Positions 24,111 through 36,129 of a DNA stretch of 64,000 nucleotides are shown one piece after another. The first letter of the stretch is position 1. Each line of letters starts with the position of its first letter. The stretch is from Hydra vulgaris. Its lineage: Eukaryota; Cnidaria; Hydrozoa; Anthoathecata; Hydridae. A program made the translations under genes and the position numbers. Under the pieces are notes generated by a model that was not told the origin of the DNA, did no database searches, and saw nothing but the letters and a program-made list of their open reading frames with translations. The DNA lies in NCBI RefSeq assembly GCF_038396675.1, contig NC_088927.1:42285001-42349000 (forward strand). Direction: 5' to 3'.

Positions 24111-24400
24111 AGTGTTTTTGTTTGCTGTTGTTATTGAGTGTTTTTGTTTGCTGTTGTTATTGAGTGTTTTTGTTTGCTGTTGTTATTGAGTGTTTTTGTT
24201 TGCTGTTGTTATTGAGTGTTTTTGTTTGCTGTTGTTATTGAGTGTTTTTGTTTGCTGTTGTTATTAAGTGTTTTTGTTTGCTGTTGTTATTGAGTGTTTT
24301 TGTTTGCTGTTGTTATTGAGTGTTTTTTTTTGCTGTTGTTATTGAGTGTTTTTGTTTGCTGTTGTTATTGAGTGTTTTTGTTTGCTGTTGTTATTGAGTG
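24089..24400. repeat. 26-bp minisatellite, 12 copies
   Basis: Twelve units of tttttgtttgctgttgttat plus tgagtg fill 312 bp exactly. Only unit 7 (attaagtg) and unit 10 (an extra t for g) differ. There are no spacers, so it is not a CRISPR array. It grows out of the last words of the larger duplication at 23640-24110. Confidence 0.97.
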
Positions 24401-24724
24401 TTTTCATATTTTTGTTGTCTTATAATTTAACTTATTATAGCTTTATCGTTTATTATTATTTATTTTTATTAGATATTATTATTATTTTTAGCTTTATCAT
24501 TATTATTGTTTAAGTTACTTTCATTTACGAATATTTTTATTTATTATTATTGCTGTTAGTTTTTTTGTTTGTTTATTTTATTTAGGTGTCATTCCAATGA
24601 CTAGTTCTTAACTATATAAGCGACACCTAACCTAATTTTGTTAAATTACAAAAAACTTGCAATTTTTTAATTATAGGTTGAATAAATGGAAAAAAATAAA
24701 AAAGTCACTGCAGGTAAAAAATCA
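24401..24724. other. short AT-rich interval
   Basis: T/A-rich ttatt repeats run to about 24570. An inverted pair aggtgtc (24585-24591) and gacacct (about 24623-24629) may be the remains of a small foldback. No gene. Confidence 0.5.
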
Positions 24725-24904
24725 CTAAAGTGTTGACCTGCTCTTAGGAAATTTCTTCTTATAACAATTTGACTCTATCATCTTGCTGCTCGGTTTACAG
24801 TTCCAACCAGTTTTTTTAATCCTTTGTTCAATTGCCCCGTCTTTAATTGAACATTTACAAGAGCTAGAGTGGTCAGTTTTAGAGCAATTGATAGTGGTTG
24901 GACA
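24725..24904 (-). CDS. candidate terminal exon of a cysteine-rich protein
   Basis: On the minus strand a consensus acceptor (ttggtttcag) ends at 24905 and is followed by 59 open codons and TAG at 24727-24725. The exon begins CPTTINCSKTDHSSSCKCS and contains six cysteines spaced C-x5-C-x8-C-x-C-x17-C-x10-C, with a basic tail (KKKFPKSRS). Such density in random AT-rich DNA is unlikely, which suggests a secreted or extracellular domain. I do not recognise the family. The upstream frame at about 25060-25300 (AAKDAKAFKQVASQVISNKE) has a stop and does not join in phase, so the rest of the gene is unknown or lost. Confidence 0.35.
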   Translation of the reverse strand, partial: CPTTINCSKTDHSSSCKCSIKDGAIEQRIKKTGWNCKPSSKMIESNCYKKKFPKSRSTL

Positions 24905-25315
24905 CTGAAACCAAAATATACATATTTTTTCTTTATACTAAACTTTGTTTAGAAAGTTTGTATAAAACTTTCAAATTATTTGTTTTTAAAGTGATTAGAA
25001 ACTTGTTAAAAATATACTTCCCGAAACCTATCTTGCCTCTTTTTTAAAAATCATTTAGGTATAAACATTCACCTAGGGTAATTGTAAATAAAGGTCTATC
25101 AGGTGCATTAGCAAGTCAAATAGTTTCTTCAAAGGGTAATTCTTTATTGGAAATAACTTGAGATGCAACTTGTTTGAATGCTTTGGCATCTTTTGCTGCA
25201 AAAGGTTTTTCTTGAACTTTATTTTAAGGCAAACCTTTTGGTTTATTCTTAATGGTGGCTTGTTCTTTATGATGATGTTTTTTTTACAGCTTTGAACGAC
25301 CAATTTGGCAGATTA

Positions 25316-26129
25316 GGCATTAATACATTGTGCCTCTTAGTTCAGGTCTCACTTGTATTGAATTAAATTAAACAAAAGAGGGAGTATAACTTCTTCCCTT
25401 CTTGTTTCCTGGGTAAAATTGTTCTACACGATTCGCAGAGTCCATGTGGTACCCGCCCAGGAAAAAAAGTTTTATAGAATTTCTATAAACTTTTGGAACA
25501 TATGGTCTATAGAAATTCTATAGAATTTTATAGAATTTTTATAGAATCTTATTAATTTCTATAGAAATTCCAATAGAACTTTTTTTTCTACTTTTTATTT
25601 TATAGAAAAAAAAGTTTTATAGCAATTTTTATAGAAATTAATAGACATTCTATAGAAATTTTATAGCATTTCTATATAATTTATTTAACACTCATGTAAT
25701 CTTTATTTTGAAAATTTTGAGGTATAAGTTTTGAGGTATAAGTAGCAAAAAACAAAATATAAATTAAAGCTGCCATAAATCGTTAACCAGTTAACCAATC
25801 CGGCTAAATTTTTTATCCGGAGTTTGTTGCGGCCATATGCTACATATGCACCAATTTTATCAAAGTATATAAAGTTGTTCTTATTTTACAGGTGTTTTTA
25901 TTTTCGCACTATTTAGTCAAAATTTCACCAAACTGAAACATTCAAATTTAATTATTTTCCTCGGACAAAATTAAATGATTTTAAAATTTGCATCAAAGAG
26001 TACCTTGATGTGTACCTTGATGTGTCGGCAATAACACATTGTGCCTCTTAGTTCAGGTCTCATTTGTATTAAATTAAATTAAACAAAGGAGGGAGTATAA
26101 CTTCTTCCCTTCTTGTTTCCTGGTAAAAT
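25316..26129. repeat. direct duplication, copy A and start of copy B
   Basis: The block from cattgtgcctcttagttcag to ttgtttcctgg occurs at 25316-25422 and again at 26027-26129. Copy A then runs on through cgcactatttagtcaaaatt to attttcctcggacaaaatt and ccttgatgtgt (to about 26020). Copy B has the same words, but they are split: the first part runs to 26218 and the rest is at 34334-34410, because an element was inserted. Copy A also has about 400 bp (25457-25885) that copy B lacks. Confidence 0.88.
25457..25690. repeat. palindrome-rich insert in duplication copy A
   Basis: The self-complementary words ttctatagaa, attttatagaat and ctataaaact recur many times in both directions. Copy B lacks this part, so it is probably a small non-autonomous element or an expanded repeat. 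Exact ends are not clear. Confidence 0.6.
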
Positions 26130-26932
26130 TATTTCCTTGTGTCCTTTTGGTACCCGAAAATGACTGATACTGATCTTTTTTTTTCGCACTATAAAGTCGA
26201 AATTTCACCTAACTTAAACCCAGTAAACACACAAACGTCTACTAAACGTCAAAACAACGTTTCAACAAAATGTTCAGATTTGGTCAATTATCCGTTTAGA
26301 ATGAAATCCAGATTAACGTTTAGAACAAACGTCCATAAAACGTCTATATTCAAACGTATTTTAGACGTCTATTATAGGATTATTATACGTATATAAAGCG
26401 TTTAGGTTTTGTCTAATTTACATTTAAATCTAGTCTAATTAACGTATATAAAGCGTTTAGATTTAGTCTAAGTAAACGTATATTAAACTTGTCTATTAGT
26501 TTCTTTGATTTAGTTAACGTAAATTTAATTTATTTAAGCTTTAAAACTAATATAAGTTAAAATTACGTAGTAACTTTTTAACTTTATATAAGTAATAAGA
26601 GCTATATAGGTCATGAAATTTATAAATAGGATATAGTTGTTAAAAGTAATAAAATTTATAAATAAGATATAGTTATAAAAGACCTGGTCTTATTATTTAT
26701 ATTTTTTATAACTATTATAATATGTTTATAAACTTTTATACCATACTACTTATACTATACTTTTATTTTATAAAACTATGTATAAAGTATAACCTTATAT
26801 AAAAAATTTTCATATAGTGGGGGTTTAGAGAAAAAATGTTTGTGCACTGTGCTTGTTTATGTTTCGATAATAAAAAAAAATTAAATGATCAAGCTTTTGG
26901 CAGTGGAAATATTATATTAAAAAATTTCTATC

Positions 26933-27585
26933 AAATATTTTTTAAGAGTCATTTTTTGTAAGAATCAGGCAGTCAATGGAAGTGACCTCCTCCAAATTGC
27001 TTGAATTTTTTATATATTGATAAGAATATAGAGAAAACCTGTTGGGGAAAAAAAAAATTTTCAAAAATGTTTCGTTCACTCGGAATCTGGGCTTAAATTT
27101 TTGAGATTTTTTTAAAAATTTTTAGAAATTTAGTTTTTGCCACCTTTGAACCCATTTTTTTGGCAAGGCAAAAAGTTGCACATAGCTTTTGTAGTTAATA
27201 TCAGACGTAACCCAAAAGCTCTCTCCAAAAAACATAAAAAAGTTGCGTGACACTGTGCGGTTGGCTAAATATCATAGTTCAAAAGTACAAAATCAATCAG
27301 TTTTGTCAACTTTTAATCGGAGTTAATTCTAGCGGCGAAGTGTTGCACACAATTTTTCTTTTAGGATTTGAAATTATCAAAGGTATTGAGTCTAAAAATG
27401 CAAAGAAAGTTATGTGATACCTAAGGCCTATTAATATATTAAGGCTTGAAATTGGAAAAAAATGTTTTAGTATACTTACAAAATGAACCATTACGGCAGA
27501 GGCGCTTAGTTTTGTAAAAATGTAAACATATCCAACTGTCAATACAAAAAGGTCCTAACATAATAATAAAAAAAATTCGTGTGAT
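26933..27585. repeat. left long terminal inverted repeat
   Basis: It pairs with 32344-33001. Inner edge: ttcgtgtgat here against atcacacgaa on the right. The open frame 27306-27542 (minus) is the mirror of 32372-32623 (plus) and is explained by the repeat rather than by a gene. Confidence 0.92.
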
Positions 27586-28057
27586 CTTTAGATATTAAGT
27601 AAAAAATAAAGGTACAAATTGTTAAAAATGATTAAGTACGAAGAGATATTTTTTTGGACACACAGATGAGGTTTTCGCTCACAATAAAATTTCTATCATC
27701 CAAAATTAGCATTTAGCATTACACAAAACATTGCACGTAATGTTAAGAAAAAATTTAAGCGTTTCTGACTATGATACAGTAATCATAACAATTGAAATAA
27801 ATAATAATAAAAAACAATACATGATCAGAAGTGAATTATTTAAATTTACGTCATAACCAAATAACTTGTGGTGATCGAATGGAAGAAGAATCGCTGATAT
27901 CACGATTGTGGAGAAACAAGTTAGTGGGCGGTTGTTTACTTTACCATAAAAATGTCTTGACTTTATTTTAACGATCTTTAAAATTTGCATAAATAGAGTA
28001 GATATTTTATCATTGCTATTGAGAAATAGGTACTGCATAAATAGAACTTGTTTTTAG

Positions 28058-31000
28058 TTGAGTATGAAACAAAATAAATATTTTTATGAAAACTGTTGTT
28101 GCTTTTCAAAAGGAAATTGTGGATCATTCAAAAAACATAAAATTATAAACAAAATGTTCTACATTCATCAGCTGGGAGATGTTGATGTTAAGAAACACCT
28201 CATCAACTTAAAGGTAATTATGTATTTTAAATTTACGCAGACTGTAATATAATTTTTATAATTACATACTTTATAACTTCTCTGCAATAAGATTTTGAGA
28301 CAAAGTTCTTTAAACAAAAAAAAATAGCTCTTTTAATTAATTCCTCACTCTTTTAATAAATAATCACTAAATTAATCACACTCTTGCAATATTGTATTTT
28401 AATAATAACAACAATGTATTTCAAACTTGTAAACATTTTTCGTGAAGAGTCAGATTATAAACAATGCTTTAAATGACACACTTAATAATTGTTAAAAAAA
28501 TTGTTTTTAGGTCATGCGATTAAACGATAATAATATTTGGGAAGAAAATGGACTTATTGCAAATAGACTTAAAAGAAATCTTGAAAAGGATGAACAAATA
28601 TGTGCTTTTCACCGGTACACGTTTGGTATTGCATGGAGTCCTCCAAAAACATGCTTTCATCCTCAACATCTAAATATAAAAGGAAAAAAATCTCCCGCTT
28701 TAAGGGCGTCACCAATACATGTCGTCATATCAATGTCAAAGCGATACAATGAAGTATTTTCAGTTGGTGCAATGCTGTGTTTTACCCATTTAAAGCAAGA
28801 AACTGCTTTATCTAGAGTCAACGAAAACACCAATTTATGTACAGAAACACAAACACAACAAGAACAAACATATATGACACCTGCTACTCCAGATGAAGAA
28901 TTTGATCCCGGTGAAATTAATGTTTCACAGGAGATTTTGGACGAATCTCTAAGAAGCCGTGAGAGTGTAACTGAGGTTCTTAATGCAAGTCCAATAAAAT
29001 TTAGATTAAAAAGGAAGTTCGAATATCTGGAAGATACTACTAAAGATAAGTTAAAACGCAAGTATGTTCGCCTAGAAAACTTATTAAAGAAAAAATTTGC
29101 GGAAGCTGTTGCTCCCGGACAAGAGGAAATACTTATAGATTTTCTTAACAGTAAAAATGTTGATGAAATAAATAGCCCTCTCCCAATTGAAATTATTCGT
29201 GCTCAGAAAGTATATAAGCAAAGTGATTCCATGGGAAAGTTAGTTATCCTCTCATTATTAGACCATACCAAGTATACCAAAAAGTTTATAATGAACACAT
29301 TTGAGTGTACCAAACATCGTATAGAAACAGCAAGAAAATGGCATGCATCTCATAAAGGGTTGGCATTTCCAGAGAAGAAAGTATTCGTCTGATCTAGTCT
29401 TGATCAAACAAAGTGTGAACATTTCTTAGACTTTATATTTACAAGCGGTATTTTGCATGATGTTGCTTATGGAATAACCAAATTAAAATACGACAGCGGT
29501 GAAGAACAAAAGATAGTGCATGCAATACTGACGACAAAATATAGCCACGCTATCATGTTCTATCGAAAAAGTTGTAGTGAAAACAATTATATACCATTAT
29601 CTGATTCAAGTTTGTGGAAAGTATTGCATGCAATAAAACCTTCAAGTCGAAAAAGCTTAGCTGGATTAGATGATGTTACTGCTTCAGGCATGAATGGTTT
29701 TCAAACATTACAAAAATGGCACAAAGATTTAGTTCTAAATCTCTCGAAGCTGCCCTTGAAAAAGGAAAAAGGTATTTGAAAACAAGTTATCAAACCAATT
29801 GTAGTGTCAATGACTCAAACATTTCTTCTCATAGCTCAAAATATGCCTTATCAGATCCATCTGAAAAAAATCTTCAATCCAACATAGAGATATCAGAAGT
29901 GGTATGTGCCGATTGCTATGATTTGTGCAAAGCTATCGAGATGATCAAAGAACTTACAATTCAAAATTCTGACGATGCTGATTCTATTTATGATTTGGAA
30001 ATTGCTGTAAAGGATGTATTCAACTACATAAAACACCTGATGAGAGATTCTCAACAGAAAAAGGCAAAAATCGAAGCTTTTAAGCAATTAAACGATGAAA
30101 CTGCTTTCTGGCTTATAGATTTTTGTCAAAAAATTCTTCCGGTTCGATACAGAGAGGGCCAAAGAGAGTATTTTGGCAAGAAAGGAATGAGTTTACATGT
30201 GGATATATTCTTCATAAAAATAGCAGGAAAGTTATTCAAACGTGTTTACTTTACTTCAATGTATAGGTGTGATCAGGGAATAGGTGATGTTGTTTCGTTA
30301 GCCACTGCAGTTTTAGACCAATTCAGAATTGATCAACCGCATATCAAGAAAATGTTTACCAAATCTGATAATGCCGGCTGCTATCAGGGAAATCTTTCAG
30401 CTGAAGCAATCTACAATGTATGCAAAGAGAGAGATATAAAGTTGCTGAGATATGATTATAATGAACCCTGTTGTGGAAAAGATCAATGTGACAGGGAGAG
30501 TGCAGTTGTAAAGACAATTTTAAGGAGTTACGTTGACTCTGGTAATAATCATTTGACTGCTAAAGATATACACAAGGCTATGCATTATAGTTTTGGCGCT
30601 AAAGATGCAAAAGTAGCAGTTGCTCAAATTAGCAGTGATAAAACTGTAGTTACTGGACCAAAGATTAAGAACATTAGCAACTATCACTCATTTGAGTTTG
30701 GTGAGAAAAGTATGAAGATGTGGCGTTATTTCAATATCGGTGAGGGAATTGAACAAAAGTATGGAAATCTTAAAATTCAACCCTCGATTAAGTTGTTGTT
30801 GCCATATAACAAAACAGATAATTCAATTAAGCGTAACAAGTCACTTAAGGAAAAACAGAAAAGAAGTGACAGGCAATTATATTCATTAAGATTTTGCACT
30901 GAAATGAATTGTACTTTATCATTTGAAAGCGATGCTGAGTTAGAAGAACACATGCTATCCGGTCTTCATACAGTTCCGAAAACATTAACATCATTGGATA

Positions 31001-32161
31001 AAGTTCGCAACTCGTTTGTTCATTAGATGAAAATTACTTCACAACTAAATATGCCAATTTCTTCATCCTCTAACATTGCTTCCGTAAAAGACAAACCACA
31101 TTGCATGAACATTTTTCTATTGCAAGGTTGGGCATTACCAGTTCGAAGTTCTTTTAGATTTTCAAATCAGCAGAAAGAACTGTTGTATAAATACTTTATT
31201 CGTGGAGAAGAATCAGGTAATAAAATGAGCCCTGAGCAGGTTCACATGCAGCTGAGGAGAGAACTTCCGCCTGATCAATATGTAACTAGCCAACAGATAA
31301 GATCTTTATTTTCAAGGTAGGCATTGTTGCTATCAAAACTTTTGCACATTAGATTATGTTTCTGACTGTTAAATAGTTCTTTTACAAATATGAAATTAAA
31401 ATTTAGGTGAAAGTTATAATTTTGTGTGTTTGTTTACATATGTTTAAAAATATGTACAATTGATATTGTTATAGATTTAGTAACCTGAAAAGAAAAGGTA
31501 AGCTGGTAGAACCGACAACAGAAAATAATGAAAATAGTCAGGTTAACGATAACAAAGAAGTTTATGGCGAAAATGATGACTTTAATCTGGCAGGAGACAA
31601 TGAAGATGATAATAAATATGAGGAAGACATCGCCAATCTTGCAAAAGAAATTTGTCTTGTATGGAAAGTGAATGATTGGGTTGCTGTTGCATATGAAAAA
31701 CAATGGAATATTGGATATATTGTGGAGGTAATATTATTCAAAGTATATATTAGTTTCAAGTTTTTATTTTGTTTTACAAAACAGTGCTCTAAAATAAAAG
31801 GAATATAAATAAAATGTAAAAATAATTTCAGAATGACATTATATAAGACTTTACAAGTTTTATTGAATGTAAGCAAAATTAAACAAATCATGAACTCTTT
31901 ATTATATTATTTTAAATGTTGCGCTAATACTTTTAGTTATCTCTAACTGGGATTAGAGTTAATTGTATGATTAACGGGCAAGAGAAGAATACTTTTCGCT
32001 GGCCAGTTTCTACCGAGGAGATAAATAACCAAACTGATAAAATTATCTGTTTAGTAAATGCTCCTTTTCTAATTACTGGTTGTGGCGATTATTCATTATC
32101 CGAAGAAGACTATAATACAGTCATATCATTATTCTTAGAGAAACTTACTGCAGCAGAGTAG
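28058..32161 (+). pseudogene. intron-containing DDE transposase of the long-TIR element
   Basis: Exon 1 (from 28058, KQNKYFYENCCCFSKG) ends near 28215 at a GT; exon 2 starts after ttttag at 28511. Landmarks: PALRASPIHVVISMSKRYNE at about 28695; SLHVDIFFIKIAGKLFK at about 30190; KSDNAGCYQG at about 30360 and GKDQCDRESAVVK at about 30475, probably catalytic Asp residues; a C2H2-like block (CTEMNCTLSF to HMLSGLHTV) at about 30895-30970; FLLQGWALPVRSSFRFSNQQ at about 31110; SQQIRSLFSR. Two short exons follow (31475-31726, 31937-32161) with DWVAVAYEKQWNIGYIVE and FRWP. Breaks: TGA at 29390-29392, a frameshift at about 29720-29760, and TAG at 31024-31026. I know this protein type from other invertebrates but cannot place its superfamily. 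Confidence 0.75.
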
Positions 32162-32343
32162 AAATTATGTGTGATGTGGTGGATAATGTGTGTAAATGAC
32201 TCTATTAATAAATGAAAAACTAATTTTTAAATGGAAAAACATTTAAATGTTTGATTTATGTTTTATTTAATTAGCAATATAGTTATCTTGATGTTAGATT
32301 TTTGTTCAGTTTTTAATTCATGTTATATCATGCGTGTGACAAA

Positions 32344-33001
32344 ATCACACGAATTTTTTTTATAATTATGTTTGGACTTTTTTGTATTGACAGTTGGATA
32401 TGTTTACATTTTTACAAAACTAAGCGCCTCTGCCGTAATGGTTCATTTTGTAAGTATACTAAAACATTTTTTTCCAATTTCAAGCCTTAATATATTAATA
32501 GGCCTTAGGTATCACATAACTTTCTTTGCATTTTTAGACTCAATACCTTTGATAATTTCAAATCCTAAAAGAAAAATTGTGTGCAACACTTCGCCGCTAG
32601 AATTAACTCCGATTAAAAGTTGACAAAACTGATTGATTTTGTACTTTTGAACTATGATAATTAGCCAACCGCACAGTGTCACGCAACTTTTTTATGTTTT
32701 TTGGAGAGAGCTTTTGGGTTACGTCTGATATTAACTACAAAAGCTATGTGCAACTTTTTGCTTTGCCAAAAAAATGGGTTCAAAGGTGGCAAAAACTAAA
32801 TTTCTAAAAATTTTTAAAAAAATCTCAAAAATTTAAGCCCAAATTCCGAGTGAACGAAACATTTTTGTAAATTTTTTTTTTCCCCAACAGGTTTTCTCTA
32901 TATTCTTATCAATATATAAAAAATTCAAGCAATTTGGAGGAGGTCACTTCCACAGTTTCAGGAATTTGCCTGATTCTTAGAAAAAACGGCTCTTAAATAT
33001 C
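32344..33001. repeat. right long terminal inverted repeat
   Basis: Mirror of 26933-27585. A few substitutions and one insertion of about 16 bases near 32955 distinguish it from the left arm. Confidence 0.92.
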
Positions 33002-34333
33002 ATCTCAGGAAAATAAAAGTTTACATTAATATTAAGATTATTTATAAAATTAATAAACTCATAAACAAATATTTTCGATCACTGGTTTATGTATTATCAA
33101 AAATCTTCCTAGAATACCGTCTACCACTTGTTTATCATGCACCTGTTTGTGCAACATCATCTTCTACATTCTTATCCTGATCGTCTTATTTCGTAACCTA
33201 ATTTGTAACCGCAAAAAACTATTTTAATTAAAATAATTTTAATGTACATTCATAAAATAAAATTAGAATTACACAGAACAACTTTACATATAGAGGATTT
33301 TCTGAATGGAAGTTTCCAAAATTTCCTGCACCATCCATGTTTATTTTTGACAAAAATAAAAATGGGAAAATTTCGAAAGTCGCGCCATATCATATGCAGT
33401 GGCTTTTACCAGCTCTGTTCAACCAATTTTCTTTAGCAAATGTAACTAAATTAAGCGAATATGCATCTAAATTTAAAAAATTTAAAAATTTATTTATTAA
33501 ACCTCTTAATTAATGCAAAGATGAATACCTACTGCTACACTATCCAACTAACGCTTACAGAATGAATTTAAACTGTTTATAAAACTTACGAAAAAAGTTC
33601 TTGCAGCAGGACTTTCATAACGAGAGACCAGCAACTCATATTTTCTAACTGTGTCAATGTTGCAATCAATAACTTCTAAAACATCTGAGTCCATTAAGTT
33701 GTTGGCATTTAGGAAGGTAGATTGTCGCGATAAGAGATTTATAACTTTTTAGCTTACGACACTCGTTTATTATTTATTAATCAGTCGTTTTGCTTTCAGT
33801 TGTTGTAAGGAAGTGAATCTTGTAAACGCATTTAAATTAATTATTTAGCCAATAAAAAGTAATTTTTAATAATTTTTTTAATTTCGTTTTAATTATGCCT
33901 ATTTAAACCGCGTGACTTAAGCTGTTATGTGAGTCTTCTGACCAATGGCTGTATTGCTATATTATAATATAATAAACGTTTATTAAACGTCGATCAAACG
34001 TTTAGAATAACAACTTATATTAGTCAGTATTGTAAACGTTTGATTGGCGTTTAATAAACGTATAAATTAAAAGATTTAAAGCGTAGATTTTAAATCTTTA
34101 AATGTTTACGTTTAATTAAGGTCGATTAAAGGTTTACAATATTGACTAATGTAAGTCGATATTCTAAACGTTAAATCGACGTTTAGTAAACGTATATATA
34201 AAAAAGTTTTAAATATACATTTCAAATCAAGCGTCAATTTTTAGTCAATAATAGGTCGCTAAACGTTTTATCTATTTTTCGACCGATTTTGATTAAATAT
34301 TGACCAACTCTAAACCAATCTGTGTTTACTGGG
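33002..34333. other. right flank of the outer element, no gene recognised
   Basis: AT-rich, with no conserved protein. 33960-34330 is dense in AACGTTTA-type words in both orientations, matching the left subterminal zone at 26230-26530. Confidence 0.6.
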
Positions 34334-34410
34334 AACATTCAAATTTAATTATTTTCCTCGGACAAAATTAAATGATTTCAAAATTTGCATCAAAGGGTAC
34401 CTTGATGTGT
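34334..34410. repeat. remainder of duplication copy B
   Basis: aacattcaaatttaattatt through ccttgatgtgta repeats 25937-26015 with few changes and directly follows the right terminus of the inserted element. Confidence 0.9.
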
Positions 34411-34529
34411 ACGCTATCACCCCATATAAGTGGCGTTCTTGGGTCAGCTAGGTTGGCATTATCAGGATCTGTGCTAACCGTAAACTAGCTAATTTGAGAA
34501 CATCTGGAAATATTTCTTGTTTAATTTTT

Positions 34530-35290
34530 TATTTTTTTTTTATTTTTTTTATTTTATGTATTTGGCAGTTAGTAAAAAAATTTTACAATCGTAATAATAA
34601 AAGAAAAAATTATATGACTGGGGCTAGAAGAAGACAAAATTAGTCTTATCATTATATAAAAAATTATATTATATTAAAATTAGTCTTATCATTATCAATA
34701 ATTTAACAACTAAAATTTTTGAAATAATTTTCTTAATGATGTTTAATGAAGCAATTACAATTTTTCTATTAATATCGTCTGGTCCAATCGTTTTATCAAG
34801 TTTTGAAAGCGGTTTCAAAGAAAAGAGATTAAAGGAGATAGCATTATTTACTAATGATGATAAAGATGGTTTTTTGCTAAATTTAATCCAACTGATACGA
34901 AATAATTGTTTATTTTGCTTGTTATTTTAGTACTTGTTAATTTTGCTATTTTTATAGGAACAATTAAAAGTTCGCCATTTATTTCAATAACCTTTGGCAA
35001 AAACATTTTTATTTTACTGATGATTTTATTTCTATATTGTTTTTCTAGAATCGTTTTTGTATTTCTCAAATAAGTCAGAGTAGTATTTTTTTTTAAGTTT
35101 TTTCTTTATTTTTCAAATTGTTTGGCATAAGTTTTACAGAGTCATTTTCAATTGTTTTTAATTTTAGGTATTTGGTGTACCGGTTTTGTTTTATTATCAA
35201 AGATTTTTTTAAATTTTATTTCAATCCATGGTGATTTTATATTTTGTTTGTTTTAAAAATCTCACATTTTGGTAAGTTTACATCAAATTC
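34530..35290 (-). pseudogene. LINE fragment, minus strand, centre deleted
   Basis: On the minus strand SPWIEIKFKKIFDNKTKP (about 35240) and LRNTKTILEKQYRNKI lead to FLPKVIEINGELL and KINNYFVSVGLNLAK (about 34870-35000). This is the region between endonuclease and RT in CR1/L2-like LINEs. Weaker RT words follow to about 34720, and then the sequence jumps to the shared LINE 3' end (gtcttcttctagccccagtc, about 34617-34640). The RT domain itself is missing. Same family group as the LINE at 7191-19982 by its 3' end. Confidence 0.7.
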
Positions 35291-35460
35291 GTAAAGTATT
35301 TAAAAAATTTCCTTGTACATTTTATTTGGTTCAGAAGTACTCATAAGACTCCAATTTATGAAGGATGATTGCTCGTTAAATGAGTGAGTTTTTTTTGTTA
35401 ATGAGGTAGTTTACGGTGACTTTTTTGTAGTGGTATTAATTAAGTAGTTTTATTTATAAA

Positions 35461-35503
35461 GAGAAAAAAAAAAAGAGAGGGGGAGGAGGAAGGGGAGGGG
35501 GAA
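35461..35503. repeat. purine-only tract
   Basis: gagaaaaaaaaaaagagagg followed by gggaggaggaaggggaggggg is pure purine over about 43 bases. Such tracts can form triplexes; no function is shown. Confidence 0.85.
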
Positions 35504-36129
35504 TGATCAGATTAGTCACTTTTAACAATTCCTTTTTTGAGCAATTTTTTTGAGGTATTGGTTGTAATAATATTGTCTATTTATGAATTAAGTAGTTTGA
35601 TTTTATGTTTAGGTAAATAATAACACCTCCACCTGGCTTTTTTTGTTTATTGTGCAAGAGGACCCAAGGACCCATTTGTTATCAGAAGCAGAGATAAAAA
35701 AATTTCTTAGTTTTTTTTGCAATAAAACCTAAATTATAAAAATTTAAAATATAAGAAAAAACTATACACTATATTCATAAAAGATACGGAACTTTTTAAT
35801 TTTGCGGAACACTATTTATGCTTGTGAAGCATAAATAGTATAGCTTTCAGAAGGTTATTTTTTGTTTGCAAAAAGAAGCAACTTATTTCATTAATTGGTT
35901 TCAGTTAAACGCTATGGTTGCTAATCCAGATAAATTTAGTTGACTTTTAGTTGGTCAGGGTTAGGTTTAGGGTTCCATCAAGGATCCAGAAATCCAGCTT
36001 ATTTAATAAAAAAATATGGAATGAATTAATATTATTAATGGCAAACAAAGTAAAAGATTTAAAATGAGATAATCTCGAGATAAAGGTTTAAAATGAGATA
36101 ATCTTGGTAACTTTTTTTAGCATTTCTGT

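Larger units (their letters stand above)
26933..33001 (+). mobile_element. DNA transposon with TIRs of about 650 bp
   Basis: The segment from about 26933 to 27585 returns inverted at 32344-33001 with very high identity; even a 78-codon stretch within it translates identically from both. Between the arms lies an intron-containing DDE transposase gene (28058-32161). The outermost bases are hard to fix because the left arm lacks about 16 bases next to ggaagtgacc. It sits inside the element bounded by 26219 and 34333. Confidence 0.88.
26219..34333. mobile_element. outer transposon with 13-bp termini, carrying a nested element
   Basis: The left end cccagtaaacaca (26219) and right end tgtgtttactggg (34333) are perfect inverted repeats. 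Many AACGTTTA and AAACGTC-type motifs lie just inside both ends (26230-26530 and 33960-34270). The site before insertion is preserved in the neighbouring duplicate: actgaaacattcaaa at about 25932. Comparison suggests a duplication of two bases (AA). After removing the nested element (26933-33001) about 2.0 kb remains with no gene I can identify. Superfamily unknown. Confidence 0.75.

Noticed and set aside
24089-24400. Regular array that could recall a CRISPR
   Set aside because: Units are directly adjacent without spacers, and the DNA is eukaryotic.
27306-27542. Open frame of 78 codons whose protein is repeated identically at 32372-32623
   Set aside because: Identity comes from the long inverted repeat; neither copy has homology or a gene context.
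28663-29061. Minus-strand open frame of 132 codons
   Set aside because: Lies fully opposite the conserved transposase exon on the plus strand and has no homology of its own.
35461-35503. Purine tract as a regulatory element
   Set aside because: No gene nearby depends on it; simple-sequence origin suffices.
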